NCBI GenBank assembly: GCA_029168955.1
Contig: JAPDOI010000021.1
Coordinates: forward strand, 316,001 to 380,000
Direction of reading: 5' to 3'
Source of the DNA: Aplectana chamaeleonis
Taxonomy: Eukaryota > Nematoda > Chromadorea > Rhabditida > Cosmocercidae
Length of the DNA stretch: 64,000 nt
A program made the translations under genes and the position numbers. Shown here piece by piece: positions 54,621-64,000 of this stretch (positions within the stretch are counted from its first letter, which is position 1; each line of letters opens with the position of its first letter). Below the pieces are notes generated by a model that saw nothing but the letters and a program-made list of their open reading frames with translations, had not been told where the DNA came from and did no database searches.

Positions 54621-55596
54621 GTTTCTGAAGCACCTTATCTCGACTATTTTGAGCATACCACATTCTACTGCTTCAAGACATTGATTAAAAGTATATCTGG
54701 CAATGAAAAACGCCATCTTCACACAGTAAGACGGCCGGAACCAATACTCATGTATCAATGTCGATTAGCAATATCCATCGAACAAATTCTAAAAGCTTTA
54801 GAAAACCAAACAAATTTCACTATAGGAGAGAAATATGGTTCAACGAGATCATTTAATGGATGAACAATCAGAATTCATCTTTGGAGACGATAATCATGGA
54901 AAAAGCCGGAGCTGAGTGTAACAATAATAAGCCAGGGCAAGTCGTAGTCTGCCTTCAGATCATCCAAACTCATAGTGGACTCTCCGTCATCATATTCAGC
55001 CTCTTCGGCTAGACTTTTGCCGTTTTCCTCGTCTTTTTGACCTTCATGGCCTTTTTCGTCTTCTTCCCCGATTTTTTCGACGGAGAGTGCAGCTTCTCCT
55101 CCGTATCTGCGAAGCTGTGCTTCTGTGGCCACAATAGAAGCTGTTAGTTTTCTGGATCTCCCACCTTTTTTCTAAGAGAAAGGAGGACAATGCCAAGCAT
55201 CAAAAACAAATTTGAAAACCAAAAGTTTGGGTTGCACTGCGACGTTCCGCTGGTCCCAATGCATTCAAGCCTCTTGCATGCCTTTTTCTCGAGCAAGGTG
55301 AAATAATTGACCGTCATGTATTAATTTCCAGGCTATCGCGACCGTCTTGTTATCTCTGATGAGTTTATCGGTATGCTCACACCTGAGGATTGAGGAATTT
55401 TGGCGTAAATCAATGCCGGCAATAAGTGAAAAAGATGGTCGTGAGCCGTATGAGAACATTCGAGAACTATGAGCAAATAACAACTGGCGGCAAATTAGGT
55501 GCATGGTCTGCAACTGTATTTTGAAACAGTTTAACTGACGGAGAACTTCTTTGACTCTAAACAGTCGACTATCGAATTTATTCGACTGTTCGGGTC
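54621..55596. other. Intronic sequence without recognised features
   Basis: No supported gene. The minus-strand frame 54875-55132 is acidic and low complexity (EEDEKGHEGQKDEENGKS) and has no recognised domain. Confidence 0.35.
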
Positions 55597-56023
55597 CAGG
55601 GTTGAGCAGCATTGTGACCGGCCACAACGGGGGGTCGTAATTTTTTTTTAGAAATTTTTGAAAAAAATGGATTTCTTCCAAACCACTTGGTAAGGTGACA
55701 TGAAGTTAAAATGAGGCGCTGGAACTAATTGCAATGTGTTCCGCGTACATTGCACCTAATCAATTACATATTATAGTGAAAAAAATATATAAAACTGAAA
55801 AATATATGCCTAATATGTCCCCCGAATCCACAATAAAAATATTACAACAACTTACGCTTCTCTTTGAAATTTGACCCTAAATGAAGCTATAAAAAATTGG
55901 TCCCGGGCCCCCCCCCCTCGCATGGGGGTCGTAAATTTTGAAATTTTTTTGGGAAAAAAATGAAATTTGGGGGGGGGGGTCGTAGGCGCTACAAAAATAG
56001 CCACAACGGCCTGCTCAACCCTG
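55597..56023. mobile_element. hAT family B MITE, 427 bp, exact 8-bp TSD
   Basis: CAGGGTTGAGCAG at the left end, CTGCTCAACCCTG at the right, flanked by TTCGGGTC at 55589-55596 and 56024-56031. Internal TTTTACGACCCCC-type motifs occur on both strands. This is the shortest, simplest family B copy and shows the basic size of the element. Confidence 0.95.
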
Positions 56024-56032
56024 TTCGGGTCT

Positions 56033-56300
56033 ATCAAATAATCGAGTCTGCGACTAAGTCGATTTTTGAAAATTTCGAATAATCGAGTTTTCGACTGTCG
56101 ATTTTTCAAAATTTCGAATAATCGATTTTTCGGCTAAGTCGATTTTTTAAAATTTCGAATAATCGAGTTTTCGACTAACTCGATTTTCAGGAATTTCGAA
56201 TAATCGAGTTTTCGACTAATTCGGTTTTTCAAAATTTCGAATAATTGAGTAGTCGAATGACTCGATGTCGACTGTTTCAGTCAATACCAGGACTCGATGA
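56033..56300. repeat. 41-bp satellite array, second block
   Basis: Five to six copies of the TCGATTTTTCAAAATTTCGA / ATAATCGAGTTTTCGACTAA unit, continuing the array at 53994-54620. Confidence 0.9.
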
Positions 56301-56570
56301 CTCGACTCGACATAAGTATAGCGCCGACTGATATCCAACCGCTCAGCAAATTCACCCTTTGCGCGGATAAGCTTTGATGACGGCGCTAAAGGTGAATTTG
56401 ATGCCTAATGATAACGGAGCGTGATAAAGACCGCTTTCCCCGAAGCATCAAGTCTCGAATTGGCAGAGTATATTGATTCTTAATCAATTCAGCAGTTGTT
56501 GGGTATTTTGTGCGGGCGAATTCGTTCCAATATGTGTCCTTTAACATCCTAATGTTCGAAACTAACACAG

Positions 56571-56686
56571 GCGGGTGCTGATGCCATGGTGCCGCCCGGT
56601 GACGGTACGGATTCGGAGACGATGGAACTAACATCTGCTGGCGGAGCGCCACCACATACGACAGGACCGCTTTTTCATAATTTTGG
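56571..56686 (+). CDS. unc-32: V-ATPase subunit a, alternative exon 4B-like
   Basis: Acceptor AACTAACACAG ends at 56570 and the donor GTGGGT is at 56687. It encodes AGADAMVPPGDGTDSETMEL, then TSAGGAPPHTTGPLFHNFG, with phases 0 to 2 like the other two alternatives. The ending NFG-FVAGVI matches the style of the family. From memory the C. elegans 4B exon has the same acidic, Gly/Ala-rich character. Length and composition differ from 4A and 4C, as expected of exons that swap a surface loop. Confidence 0.85.
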
Positions 56687-57257
56687 GTGGGTGTCTGAAG
56701 TTAGATGTTGGCGTCGATGTAGTGGCTTTGGATGCCTATTGCTTGCTGTCTGTTCGTGCGTGTCATGCGTGTCAGCTCGCCCACATCCTCCACATTGTCG
56801 AAATTGCATGATTAGGGTGCATCACGTTCTCTGAAATGTGCACCAGATATCAGATCTGTAGAGTTTGCCCATATAGCGGATCCCTATACACTCACACTGG
56901 CTATCTAAGTTCGTTTGAGTCAAGCTTCAGGATCATTAGTTTAATGCGCAAAGCAGTACTTCCACTTTTTTTTCATAAAAAAAGTCAGGTCAGAATCAAA
57001 GCAGATGTCTATTTGTGCGGACGCTGTTTTCTTTTGTTAAGATCTAAACTAAAAGCATTGTTCTTGACAAGGATTTACTGGGAAATTTTATATGAAGTAC
57101 TTCTTTTGCATTCGCCGTTTGTTTTGAAGGTTGGCCTCAGACTTCCTCAACTGATCCCATTCCTAATACAAACAGTCCTACATAATATTGTTGAGGTAGT
57201 TGTGTTGTTGGTGAAATCCGAATTTTTCATGGAAGTAAGTGTGTTGTGTTTCTGTAG
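56687..57257. other. Intron between alternative exons 4B and 4C
   Basis: 571 bp, no transposon recognised. An open frame 56836-57273 crosses it but shows no domain and contains the real acceptor of exon 4C. Confidence 0.45.
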
Positions 57258-57349
57258 CATGAGGACCTATTGACAACTGCGGATGAGGACGTCCATCACC
57301 ATCATCCAGGAATGCAACAGGACAGCGCTCCTCTGAAGCTTCAGTTACG
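57258..57349 (+). CDS. unc-32: V-ATPase subunit a, alternative exon 4C-like
   Basis: Acceptor TTTCTGTAG ends at 57257 and the donor GTATGC is at 57350. It encodes HEDLLTTADEDVHHHHPGMQ then QDSAPLKLQLR, again phases 0 to 2. Joining to exon 5 gives QLR-FVAGVI. A run of four His residues is unusual for this loop. The shared phase pattern means that including two of the three alternatives would shift the frame, so exclusive choice is enforced. Confidence 0.82.
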
Positions 57350-57709
57350 GTATGCAGGCACGACTTTTGCGGATTGTTGTCGATTGCAATTTGTGGTAAT
57401 ATCCTCAGTTTCACACAACCTAGGAAGTGAAGTCATGCCTAAAGCCCAGACATTCATCTTCCCGTGTTAGCTTTGTGGTCTACATCATAAGAGCATCGCG
57501 AAAACGCCTGAAACTGTTAAATGTCGTTAATGAGTGTTTGTGCTGCTTCGGGACATGATTTGTACTGCATAAGATTTGTATCGTAGTTGTGGGTATGTTG
57601 GATGGTAGGAGTTGCTTCAATATGATTGTATTGTTGTACCCAATCTCCCCTGCACCTAATCCAGGTTCATTCTACAAACGGAATTCGTGTTATCAGATAT
57701 CCAATTCAG
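57350..57709. other. Intron between exon 4C and exon 5
   Basis: 360 bp with no recognised element. The acceptor ATCCAATTCAG ends at 57709. Confidence 0.5.
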
Positions 57710-57836
57710 TTTTGTGGCTGGCGTGATCCGTCGTGAGCGTTTGCCGGCATTTGAGCGCCTTCTGTGGCGTGCTTGTCGAGGAAATGTGTTCCTAAGAACT
57801 TCTGAAATTGACGATGTCCTCAATGACACAGTGACG
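57710..57836 (+). CDS. unc-32: V-ATPase subunit a, exon 5 (constitutive)
   Basis: Completes the Gly/Arg codon from any of the three alternative exons and encodes [20 protein letters not shown], then [20 protein letters not shown] and VT. This is the most conserved part of the N-terminal domain. The donor GTGAGT is at 57837, phase 0. The expected next exon (GDPVNK.. in the family) does not appear before 64000, so the following intron is at least 6.1 kb. The membrane half with the essential Arg lies outside the window. Confidence 0.96.
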
Positions 57837-59304
57837 GTGAGTTGAACCCTTCCTCATGTACTTTTTTATCTTAGGACGCTTTCGTTTCATAATTGCGGCT
57901 AAACCTTGCGGGCCGCATTTTTCATTTTCTCTTTTGTCTTTCTCACGCTTTGTTGGGGTCCACATCAAATGCACAACCCTTTCGATTTGACTGAAGAGCA
58001 GTTTGGAAGACAATGTAGCTACGTGGTTCTCATAGAACACGTCATGCTATTGTTTTCCAAATAGTCACGTGATTATAAGACGCAAAGCAGGTATGGAAGC
58101 CGCCTTATACTATAGAGAGCACAGTTGGCTTTGCTGGGCAGGTCGTAAAAATTGCTTTGGCTGACTCCTTGGTTGAAAGTTTTCGAAAATAGAGGGAATC
58201 CTCCCCCATGTTCCATGGCAAGGATAGTTTCCTCGTTGTGGACGATGGAGAACTGCAGAGCTTTTCTCCCTTAAGCACACCGTGGCATGGACCGTACCCT
58301 TACTTTTGGAGACAACGCCTCAAGGAAGGGGCGAGCCCTTAAACGCCTCACCCATTCTGGCGCCAGATCCTGCACAATTGGAGCACGTCGTGCGCGATAA
58401 TGACTCAGGTCCGTCAAGAGTTCTGCGCGCTTGACCCCTTTGAAGTCGCGGTGTTCGTCGCTGCGTCGAGTAGCGTTGGGCGACTTATCGTTCCTTTGGC
58501 GCGTAGCTGCCTCGCTGCTGACCGCCCTCAGGACGATTGTTCGAAAAGTCGTCCATTGATCTTGCCCGTCTTGATCGATAGCGCGGTAGCGAGCTTGCTA
58601 CGCGCGGTCATTCCAATGCGATCGCCGAGGATGTAGGCTGCAACGAGCGGAGAATGAAGCGTTTCGTCGCTGCATGGGGCCAGGCTACGGCACGAGGTGT
58701 GGACAAGGCTAAATTTACTCAGACCCCCCTCCAAGAGCGAAATTTAGGCGATTTTCCTCAGACCCCCCTTCCTGAAGCGTTAATAGGTGAAATTTTCGCC
58801 GATTTTCTCCGACACCCTTCTAAAAGCGTAATTTGGTCTGTTTTTTTTCTTGTAAAAAGATAAAGAAGAGAAACAATTAGTTTCAAAAGGTGTTAAATTT
58901 GGAGAAGAGCAACTTCTTACAAAAACAAGACATTAACAGTGATTTTGATCATGGACGAGGCTTTTCTTGACGGATTACATGAAGTTGCCTGCGTTCGTGA
59001 ATAACTTAGCTATAGCAAATGTTTTAATTATAGTTCTCCTAATGTTGAGTTTAAGACACATAGGTTTGATCGTGTATCCAGAATGGTTGCGCAATAAATT
59101 GTGAATAATTTCTGGTAGGAAGCTAAGGTTTGTGGTGGAAGAGAAGAGTAGAGAAGATTAAGTGATTCCCAAAGGAGAAGACTACGAGATGTATTGAAGA
59201 AATAAATGCGTTCTCAAACAAATATGAATTCGTAAATTTATTTTGCAAGTCACAGAAGAACAGGTCACTTCAAATGTATGGACTGCTAGTTGGTTGCAAA
59301 ATAT
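57837..59304. other. Intron 3' of exon 5, first part
   Basis: No coding exon recognised. Three spaced CTCAGACCCCCCT-like units followed by GCGAAATTT..GATTTTC lie at about 58718-58850. Confidence 0.4.
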
Positions 59305-59690
59305 GGGTCACGAAAGTAGGATAATCGAGTGTAGAGTGGGAGATTTACCCTGCACAAACTTTCACCGTCAAAGACGGACGCTGAAAAGCACTACACTGTT
59401 TGGCCCACACCTGCTGCAGGTGTAGTCCAGCTGGAAGTCCGCATTTTTGCGAATTACAAGTCAGGAAAGTAAGGTATTCGAGTCGAGCGTGGTCGTTTTA
59501 CCCTGCATACAAACTTTAATGGCTTCATAGGAACGCCGAAGGCAGCTGCTTTGCTTGGGCTCACACTGCGCAGGTGTTGTTCCGCCGAAAGTGAGCATTT
59601 TTGAAAACTAGGGGTCACGGGAGTAGCATATTTGAGTTCAGCGTAGTCCATTTACTGCGTGTACTCACTTTCACCGTCTAACAAGGGAAG
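59305..59690. repeat. Three degenerate tandem units of about 155 bp
   Basis: Units start near 59305, 59457 and 59610. Each has a GGTCACG(A/G)(A/G)AGTA-like head, a GTTTACCCTGC-like segment, ACAAACTTTCACCGTC-like sequence and a CACACCTGC-like tail. Confidence 0.65.
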
Positions 59691-59802
59691 TATAAGAAGC
59701 GTATGTCTGAACGGTAGAAATCTAATGTTATACGGGAAAGTTCACGCCTTGCATAGTAAAATAGTGTAGGTAACCCGCCGCGAGTCATTCTTCTTCTTCT
59801 TA

Positions 59803-61600
59803 TCAGTCACAGTGGAGTTTCTTCTTATAGGCGTAGAAAGGTGGCAACATCGCACGGCTTGTTCCACATATCACGAGCAGACAGAGAAGTAGGTCTGGCA
59901 GAGCATGAAAATAGATGTCGCGAATCATGACCAGTATTATGACAGTCAGGACATTGATCCGGGACCGAATCGTCGATCCTGTGTACGTAGGCTTTGAGGT
60001 ATGAAGAGTGACCTCATCGTAGACTCGCCAGAGTGACGCGGGAGCGCCTGGGAAGGTCTTCCTCGCTTTCATCAACCGTAGGAGGCACAGCACCAAGGAT
60101 TGGGTTGGAAGGGGCACGGGAGAGGTACTCAAACACAAATCTAGTGTGCTCGACTTGCTGTAGCCTCTTTCGTGTGAGCTCAGAGGTGGCCCATCTTTGA
60201 CGATCCAATGTAGAAATAGCAGTATGGAGCAGTGTGCGAATTTTACGGTGATGTGGATCAGACAACAGAAGTGGGTGGTTGGAATGTGCGGTATTCTTGA
60301 CTATGCTAATGTGGAACTGTTGAGACTGCAGTTGGCAGTGCTGTTTGACAGGAAGTATTGCACATTCTTGATGAAGATGGGATATGGGTGTTGACCTTGG
60401 GCAGCCAGTGATGACACGTAGTGCAGAGTTCTGTACACGTTGAAGCTTGTTCCAGGACGTCTCCGATAGATGTCTGGTCCATATCGGAGCTCCATATTCC
60501 AGTTTTGGCTGTGTCATGGCCTTATAAGTTGTGCGTAAAACTCCCTTTGTGCTACCCCAGGTGGTGCCCGCCAGAGCACGGAGGATGTCATTTCGCGTGT
60601 TAGCTGTGGGACAGGGGCTCTCTACACACCGAGGAAGGAGTTGTCCCGCCTTTTGCGGCTCTAATTCCACTCGGGACCACTTCGCTCGCGTTGAGGGGCG
60701 TGACGTTTCAAACTGCAAAAACGGCATAACTCCTCCCTCGGTGTGTAGACAGCTCCTGTCCCGTTAGCTGTTGCCGCTCGGATGCGCGTGTTCTCATGAA
60801 AGCGCAGTGAAGGATCCAGAAAGACGCCGAGTAGCCGAGGGTGCTTAGATAGGGGCAATTGATTACCTTCCCAGAGAACCCTGGGATGTAGTCGATGCTC
60901 AGCCGTTGCAGTAGTGCACAAAGTAACGCTGGACTTGGAAGGAGAGACTTTTAGCTGCTTTGATTTGAGAAACTTGGCCAGGCTGCAGAGGTATTTGTTC
61001 ATCTCCGTAGTGGCTCGGTCGATAACAGGGTCAGTACATACAATTGTGATGTCATCAGCATACAGACATAAGTGAATGTTTGGCGGCGGCTTCGGAATAT
61101 CTGACAGATATAAAGAGAATAGGCTTGGTGATAGTACTCCACCCTGAGGGACGCCTGCCTTCAGGGGAACCGACTTTGACAGATGTCCGTCAAACTTCAC
61201 ACGTATGGAGCGATTCTTGATGAAATTGTCGGTCCATTTTTTGCACCAGTCAGGCATATCACAGTCCAGAATCGATTTCGAAAGCAATGGAGTGCTGACG
61301 TTGTCGAAAGCGGCAGTCAGATCAACTGCCACGACCAAACTTCTGCCGGCAGGAGCTTTCCTATTGAAACCAGCTATGATGTGTTCAGTGATTGACGTTA
61401 GTGCGGTGATAGTTGAGTGCGCCTTTTTGAAGCCATGCTGAAGCACGTTATGCTGCAATGCGCCTTGGAGATGCGGGTTCATGATTTTTTCCGCCAACTT
61501 AGCGATGGGGGATAGAAGGGATATGGGACGATGTGAAGTTGCTTTATCCTCTGCTTTGCCAGGCTTTGGAATGGGAAGAACGACAGCTTGTTTCAACGAG
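59803..61600 (-). pseudogene. LINE family 2 RT and C-terminus
   Basis: The frame 61596-60772 has VLPIPKPGKAEDKATSHRPI, SLLSPIAKLAEKIM, HGFKKAHSTITAL, VVAVDLTAAFDNVSTPLLSK, GVPQGGVLSPSLFSLYLSD and HLCLYADDITIVC (intact YADD). It is cut at codons ..RAATAN by the MITE. After the MITE, 60607-60014 resumes with TRNDILRALAGTTWGSTKGV, the thumb and LPRRSRVTLASLR. Frame 60138-59803 carries the end, where the CCHC knuckle is degraded. Confidence 0.9.
60608..60762. mobile_element. 155-bp MITE with GGGACAGG termini, exact 9-bp TSD
   Basis: Starts GGGACAGGGGCTCTCTACAC and ends AGACAGCTCCTGTCCC. GTTAGCTGT lies at 60599-60607 and 60763-60771. A 9-bp duplication is typical of Mutator-type transposition. 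It has the same length as the copy at 5302-5456 and interrupts an RT codon series, so the pre-insertion sequence can be inferred from other LINE copies. Confidence 0.95.
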
Positions 61601-61633
61601 CGGGAATAATACCACTGCTAATTGACGAATAGA

Positions 61634-62290
61634 TTCGTCATCACCAGGAGTCATCACCACCTACGTGAGGCCAATTCTTGAATATGGCACGCCGGTGTTT
61701 AATCCCTACAAAGTGAAGGACATCAACTGTTTGGAGAAAGTCCGAAGCAACTTCAAGGAAATTGTTTATTAGGATGCATGGTTTCGTTTATGGCCGCATA
61801 CCCGATTCCGTGCAGAGAAATGAGCTATTTCATTTGAAACCGTTATCTCTCAGAAGAGTAGAGAATGACCTACTTCTTATCCACAAGATCCTGTTTGGCG
61901 TGGATTTCGGTCTAAACCCTGAGGACCTTGTGACAACGAGAGAGTCAACCACTAGGGGTGGCCCCATCAAGCTCCTCCGTTACACATCAAATCTCAACTG
62001 CAGGCGTCACTTTTTCATTAACAGAACTATACCCATTTTTGAGAACCTTGGTAGAAACCATTCCATTCCTTCCAATTACACATCATTCAAAAATTTTATT
62101 CGAGTAAAAATTGAGCTGGGTGATCGTACAAGTAGCGCTTCCTGACTGGCTGGACAAGTTTTGATTCTTTCCGTTAGGTTAATTAGCATGTTGTTTTTCT
62201 TGTTTCCATGGTTCAACTTCCTATGGTTTATTCGTATTTTGTGGTCATTTTGACTACATAGGCTTGCCTATGTAATAAATAATAATAATA
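61634..62290 (+). pseudogene. 5'-truncated CR1-like LINE (RT C-terminus) with AAT tail
   Basis: The frame 61762-62145 has the CR1-type C-terminal signature: LKPLSLRRVENDLLLIHKIL, then NCRRHFFINRTIPIFENL and FKNFIRVKIELGD. A TTTGACTACATAGGCTTGCC-type 3' UTR ends in TAATAAATAATAATAATAAT. The short duplication ATAGA flanks it (61629-61633, 62291-62295). It sits in opposite orientation inside the family 2 LINE, between its RT fingers and linker. Confidence 0.85.
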
Positions 62291-63999
62291 ATAGATAAGA
62301 TCACTGAGTACCTCTTCGTACTGTTCCGGCAAGTACTTCAGATGAATGGCTGAGATGCCGTCTGGTCCTTCTGCCTTCGAACTCTTCATCGATTTGATGA
62401 TGGCAGAGACTGTAGAGGCAGTTATAGCCGGTACGTCATGGCGACTGAGTTTTCTGATCGCACGTAAGGTGTACCTGTGCTCATTATCGCGGCTTGAAGA
62501 AGCAGAAGCGTAGAGTTTTCCCAGCTGACAGGCAGCTTTGTAGCCGAATTCAAATTTTCGTGATGGGAACTCAAGCATATTTCGTGCAGGTGCCATCTTT
62601 TTCCCTGATAGCCACTTGAGAAGGCTTAAAAGCCTGTTTTCCATCGGTCTTGAAGTTGATTGACTCGGTGAAATCCTTCCAGCGTTTCTGCTTATAGTCA
62701 TTCAGCAGTTTGGAGATCTCCTCGGATAGCTGTGTAATGTCCGGTCAGAAGGATCAGTTCTGCGTCTGTCATCCCGTTCTGTGATTAGCTCCGGGGCTTC
62801 CTTTGGTACGTTAGGGTGAAACGTTCTAACGCGACCGGTGGAGATGGCTATTCTGGAGGCATCGCATATGGTGTCGACGGCGAACTTCTCTTTGTCATGT
62901 ACGGAGCCAGCCAGCGTATAGTTGGCTACCCGGCTGAGTAGCACCTCTTTAAACAGAACCCAGTTAGCCTCACGATAGTTAGTGTAAGATTTGCTACGAG
63001 AGCCAGAAAAAGGTGCGAGATGACTATTAAGAGACAGATCCAATGACGTACATACAGGCACATGATCACTGCCCATGGCCACAGATGTGGACCAGCTGCA
63101 AGACATAACAAGAGAAGAGGAAACAAACGTGACATCCGGTGAGGAGGGTCTGCCCGACGACGGGAGACGAGTAGGGGAATCTTCGTTTATAGGAATTAGG
63201 TCGCAATCATCTGCAAAAGCTCAAGTAGTTCTCCTCTGTCATCGGGATTAAGGGAGGAGAACCAGGACGAGGAGTGAGCATTAAAGTCGCCAGCCATGAC
63301 AACAGACGAATATGAGAGGACTGAATATACATCATGTACTCAGGCGATTCACGGCCCCGAGCCGCACCCAACAAGAATCGGAGCCGCCTGACAGTTCGGC
63401 TCGTTCTCCCAATGTCCGGCCCGGACAGCAACAGCAGTGGCCCTGACAGCAACAGAAGCCGACTCGCAGATTGGGAACACGAGCCAAACTGTCAGGTGGC
63501 TCCGGGCCTAGAATCGCCTGAGTAGGTATGAAGGGGGATCATATGAGTTGGGACAAGAAGTGGATGGGGGAATGTAAACATTGATAATATCTAGGGGACA
63601 ACTTTGTAGTACAATATGAACTCCTATACATTCAACAACATTATCATTATCGAGTACAATGAGATGAGATGGAATAGAGGATTTTACAAATGTCGAGACG
63701 CCACCGCCATGCGATGTACGGGGAATATGGTATGATGTATAGCCGGGGAGGCGAGGCTGGGAAGGGGACGACACGCTAAGTTTAGTCTCCTGTAGGAGGA
63801 TGACACCAGGTTGTGAGCGTTCAATGTACAATGTAAGTTCCATAAGTTTGGCACCCAAGCCATTGATATTCAGTTGAAAAATGTTTAGACTGTGAAGAGG
63901 AACCCTAGAAGGCGAGTTAGTACAAGTTATACAGCAATAAGCATCAGTGTAATCATTGTAGCTAGTCAACCCCGAACACTTGAGGTGTAACCAGCCTAG
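62228..63999 (-). pseudogene. LINE family 2 PHD end, endonuclease and linker
   Basis: Minus-strand pieces in order: 63969-63527 (end of the PHD finger, then FQLNINGLGAKLMELTLYIE, VILLQETKLSVSS, GGGVSTFVKS, DIINVYIPPSTSCPNSYDP), the TA-MITE, 63330-63207 (GDFNAH region), 63106-62702 (SWSTSVAMGSDHVPVCTSLD, catalytic Asp-His, linker), and 62701-62300 (WLSGKKMAPARNMLEFPSRK, SMKSSKAEGPDGISAIHLKY, start of RT fingers). Frameshifts separate them. Confidence 0.85.
63339..63522. mobile_element. TA-type MITE with CTCAGGCGATTC termini, 184 bp
   Basis: Perfect 12-bp ends CTCAGGCGATTC and GAATCGCCTGAG, with TA on each side (63337-63338, 63523-63524). The interior has inverted GACAGTTCGGCTCGTTC / GAGCCAAACTGTC-type pairs and GGCCCGGACAGCAACAG. 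The empty site is known from the family 2 LINE at 19735. A diverged copy lies at 3769-3999. Confidence 0.93.
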
Positions 64000-64000
64000 G

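Larger units (their letters stand above)
59788..64000 (-). mobile_element. PHD-EN-RT LINE, family 2, with three later insertions; runs off the window
   Basis: The minus-strand 3' end lies at about 59788 with a GAAGAAGAAGAATG tail. The 5' part continues past 64000, so ribozyme, 2A-like motif and TSD cannot be judged. Three later elements sit in it: a 155-bp MITE (60608-60762), a CR1-like fragment (61634-62290) and a 184-bp TA-MITE (63339-63522). It is in the intron after exon 5, antisense to the V-ATPase gene. Confidence 0.9.

Noticed and set aside
54875..55132. Acidic minus-strand frame
   Set aside because: Low-complexity composition only. Cannot be tied to a family.
57270..57470. Reading through exon 4C into the following intron
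   Set aside because: The donor GTATGC at 57350 and the phase match to exon 5 argue that the frame ends there.

Overview
The window is nematode nuclear DNA, dominated by one gene and by the transposons filling its introns. Seven exons on the + strand encode the N-terminal part of the V-ATPase subunit a (Vo a, the UNC-32/VHA-5/6/7 family). Constitutive exons 1-4 lie at 14195-14334, 20610-20688, 20909-21006 and 21059-21187. Three alternative exons at 51595-51743, 56571-56686 and 57258-57349 all have phase 0 to 2, so they cannot be joined to one another in frame. A constitutive exon follows at 57710-57836, and the gene then leaves the window. Three mutually exclusive exons at this position are what is known for C. 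elegans unc-32, so I call the gene an unc-32 orthologue. A 52-bp intron, TTTCAG-type acceptors and a TTTCAG-aa-ATG start (possible spliced-leader site) also fit a nematode. I cannot name the species; the 30-kb intron and heavy transposon load suggest a repeat-rich rhabditid or strongylid type.

Layout: 1-14.1 kb is intergenic or upstream DNA made of nested transposons: a BEL/Pao-like solo LTR, a CR1-like LINE split by a hAT element and a 155-bp MITE, an RTE relic, and many foldback MITEs. 14.3-20.6 kb is intron 1, holding two non-LTR elements. 21.2-51.6 kb is a 30-kb intron. It holds a foldback element split by a 12-kb hAT-bounded block (itself containing a BEL/Pao-like element, a LINE and a second hAT-bounded block), then a full-length LINE split by a MITE, then a hAT-bounded block containing another full-length LINE. 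51.7-57.7 kb holds the alternative exons, a 1-kb foldback, and a TCGA-rich satellite split by another hAT MITE. 59.8-64 kb holds a further LINE with three insertions of its own.

The most interesting signal is at the 5' ends of the PHD-finger non-LTR elements (minus strand at 16737, 20479 and 43827; plus strand at 47435). In all four, the first 73-80 nt can be drawn as an HDV-like self-cleaving ribozyme: P1, P2, a 3-bp P3 with a 7-nt L3, P4, and a CAAAC J4/2. Two diverged families show compensatory changes in P1, P3 and P4. In three of the four copies the target-site duplication ends exactly at, or one base from, the predicted cleavage site. The first AUG lies inside P2. Downstream, the proteins carry a 2A-like G(V/I)ExxPGP motif, then a PHD-type zinc finger, an APE endonuclease, a reverse transcriptase and a C-terminal CCHC knuckle. 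In family 1 the 2A-PHD-EN-RT frame has no AUG of its own and lies in the -1 frame of the AUG in the ribozyme.

All boundaries, repeats and folds were read by eye. Nothing was searched or computed.
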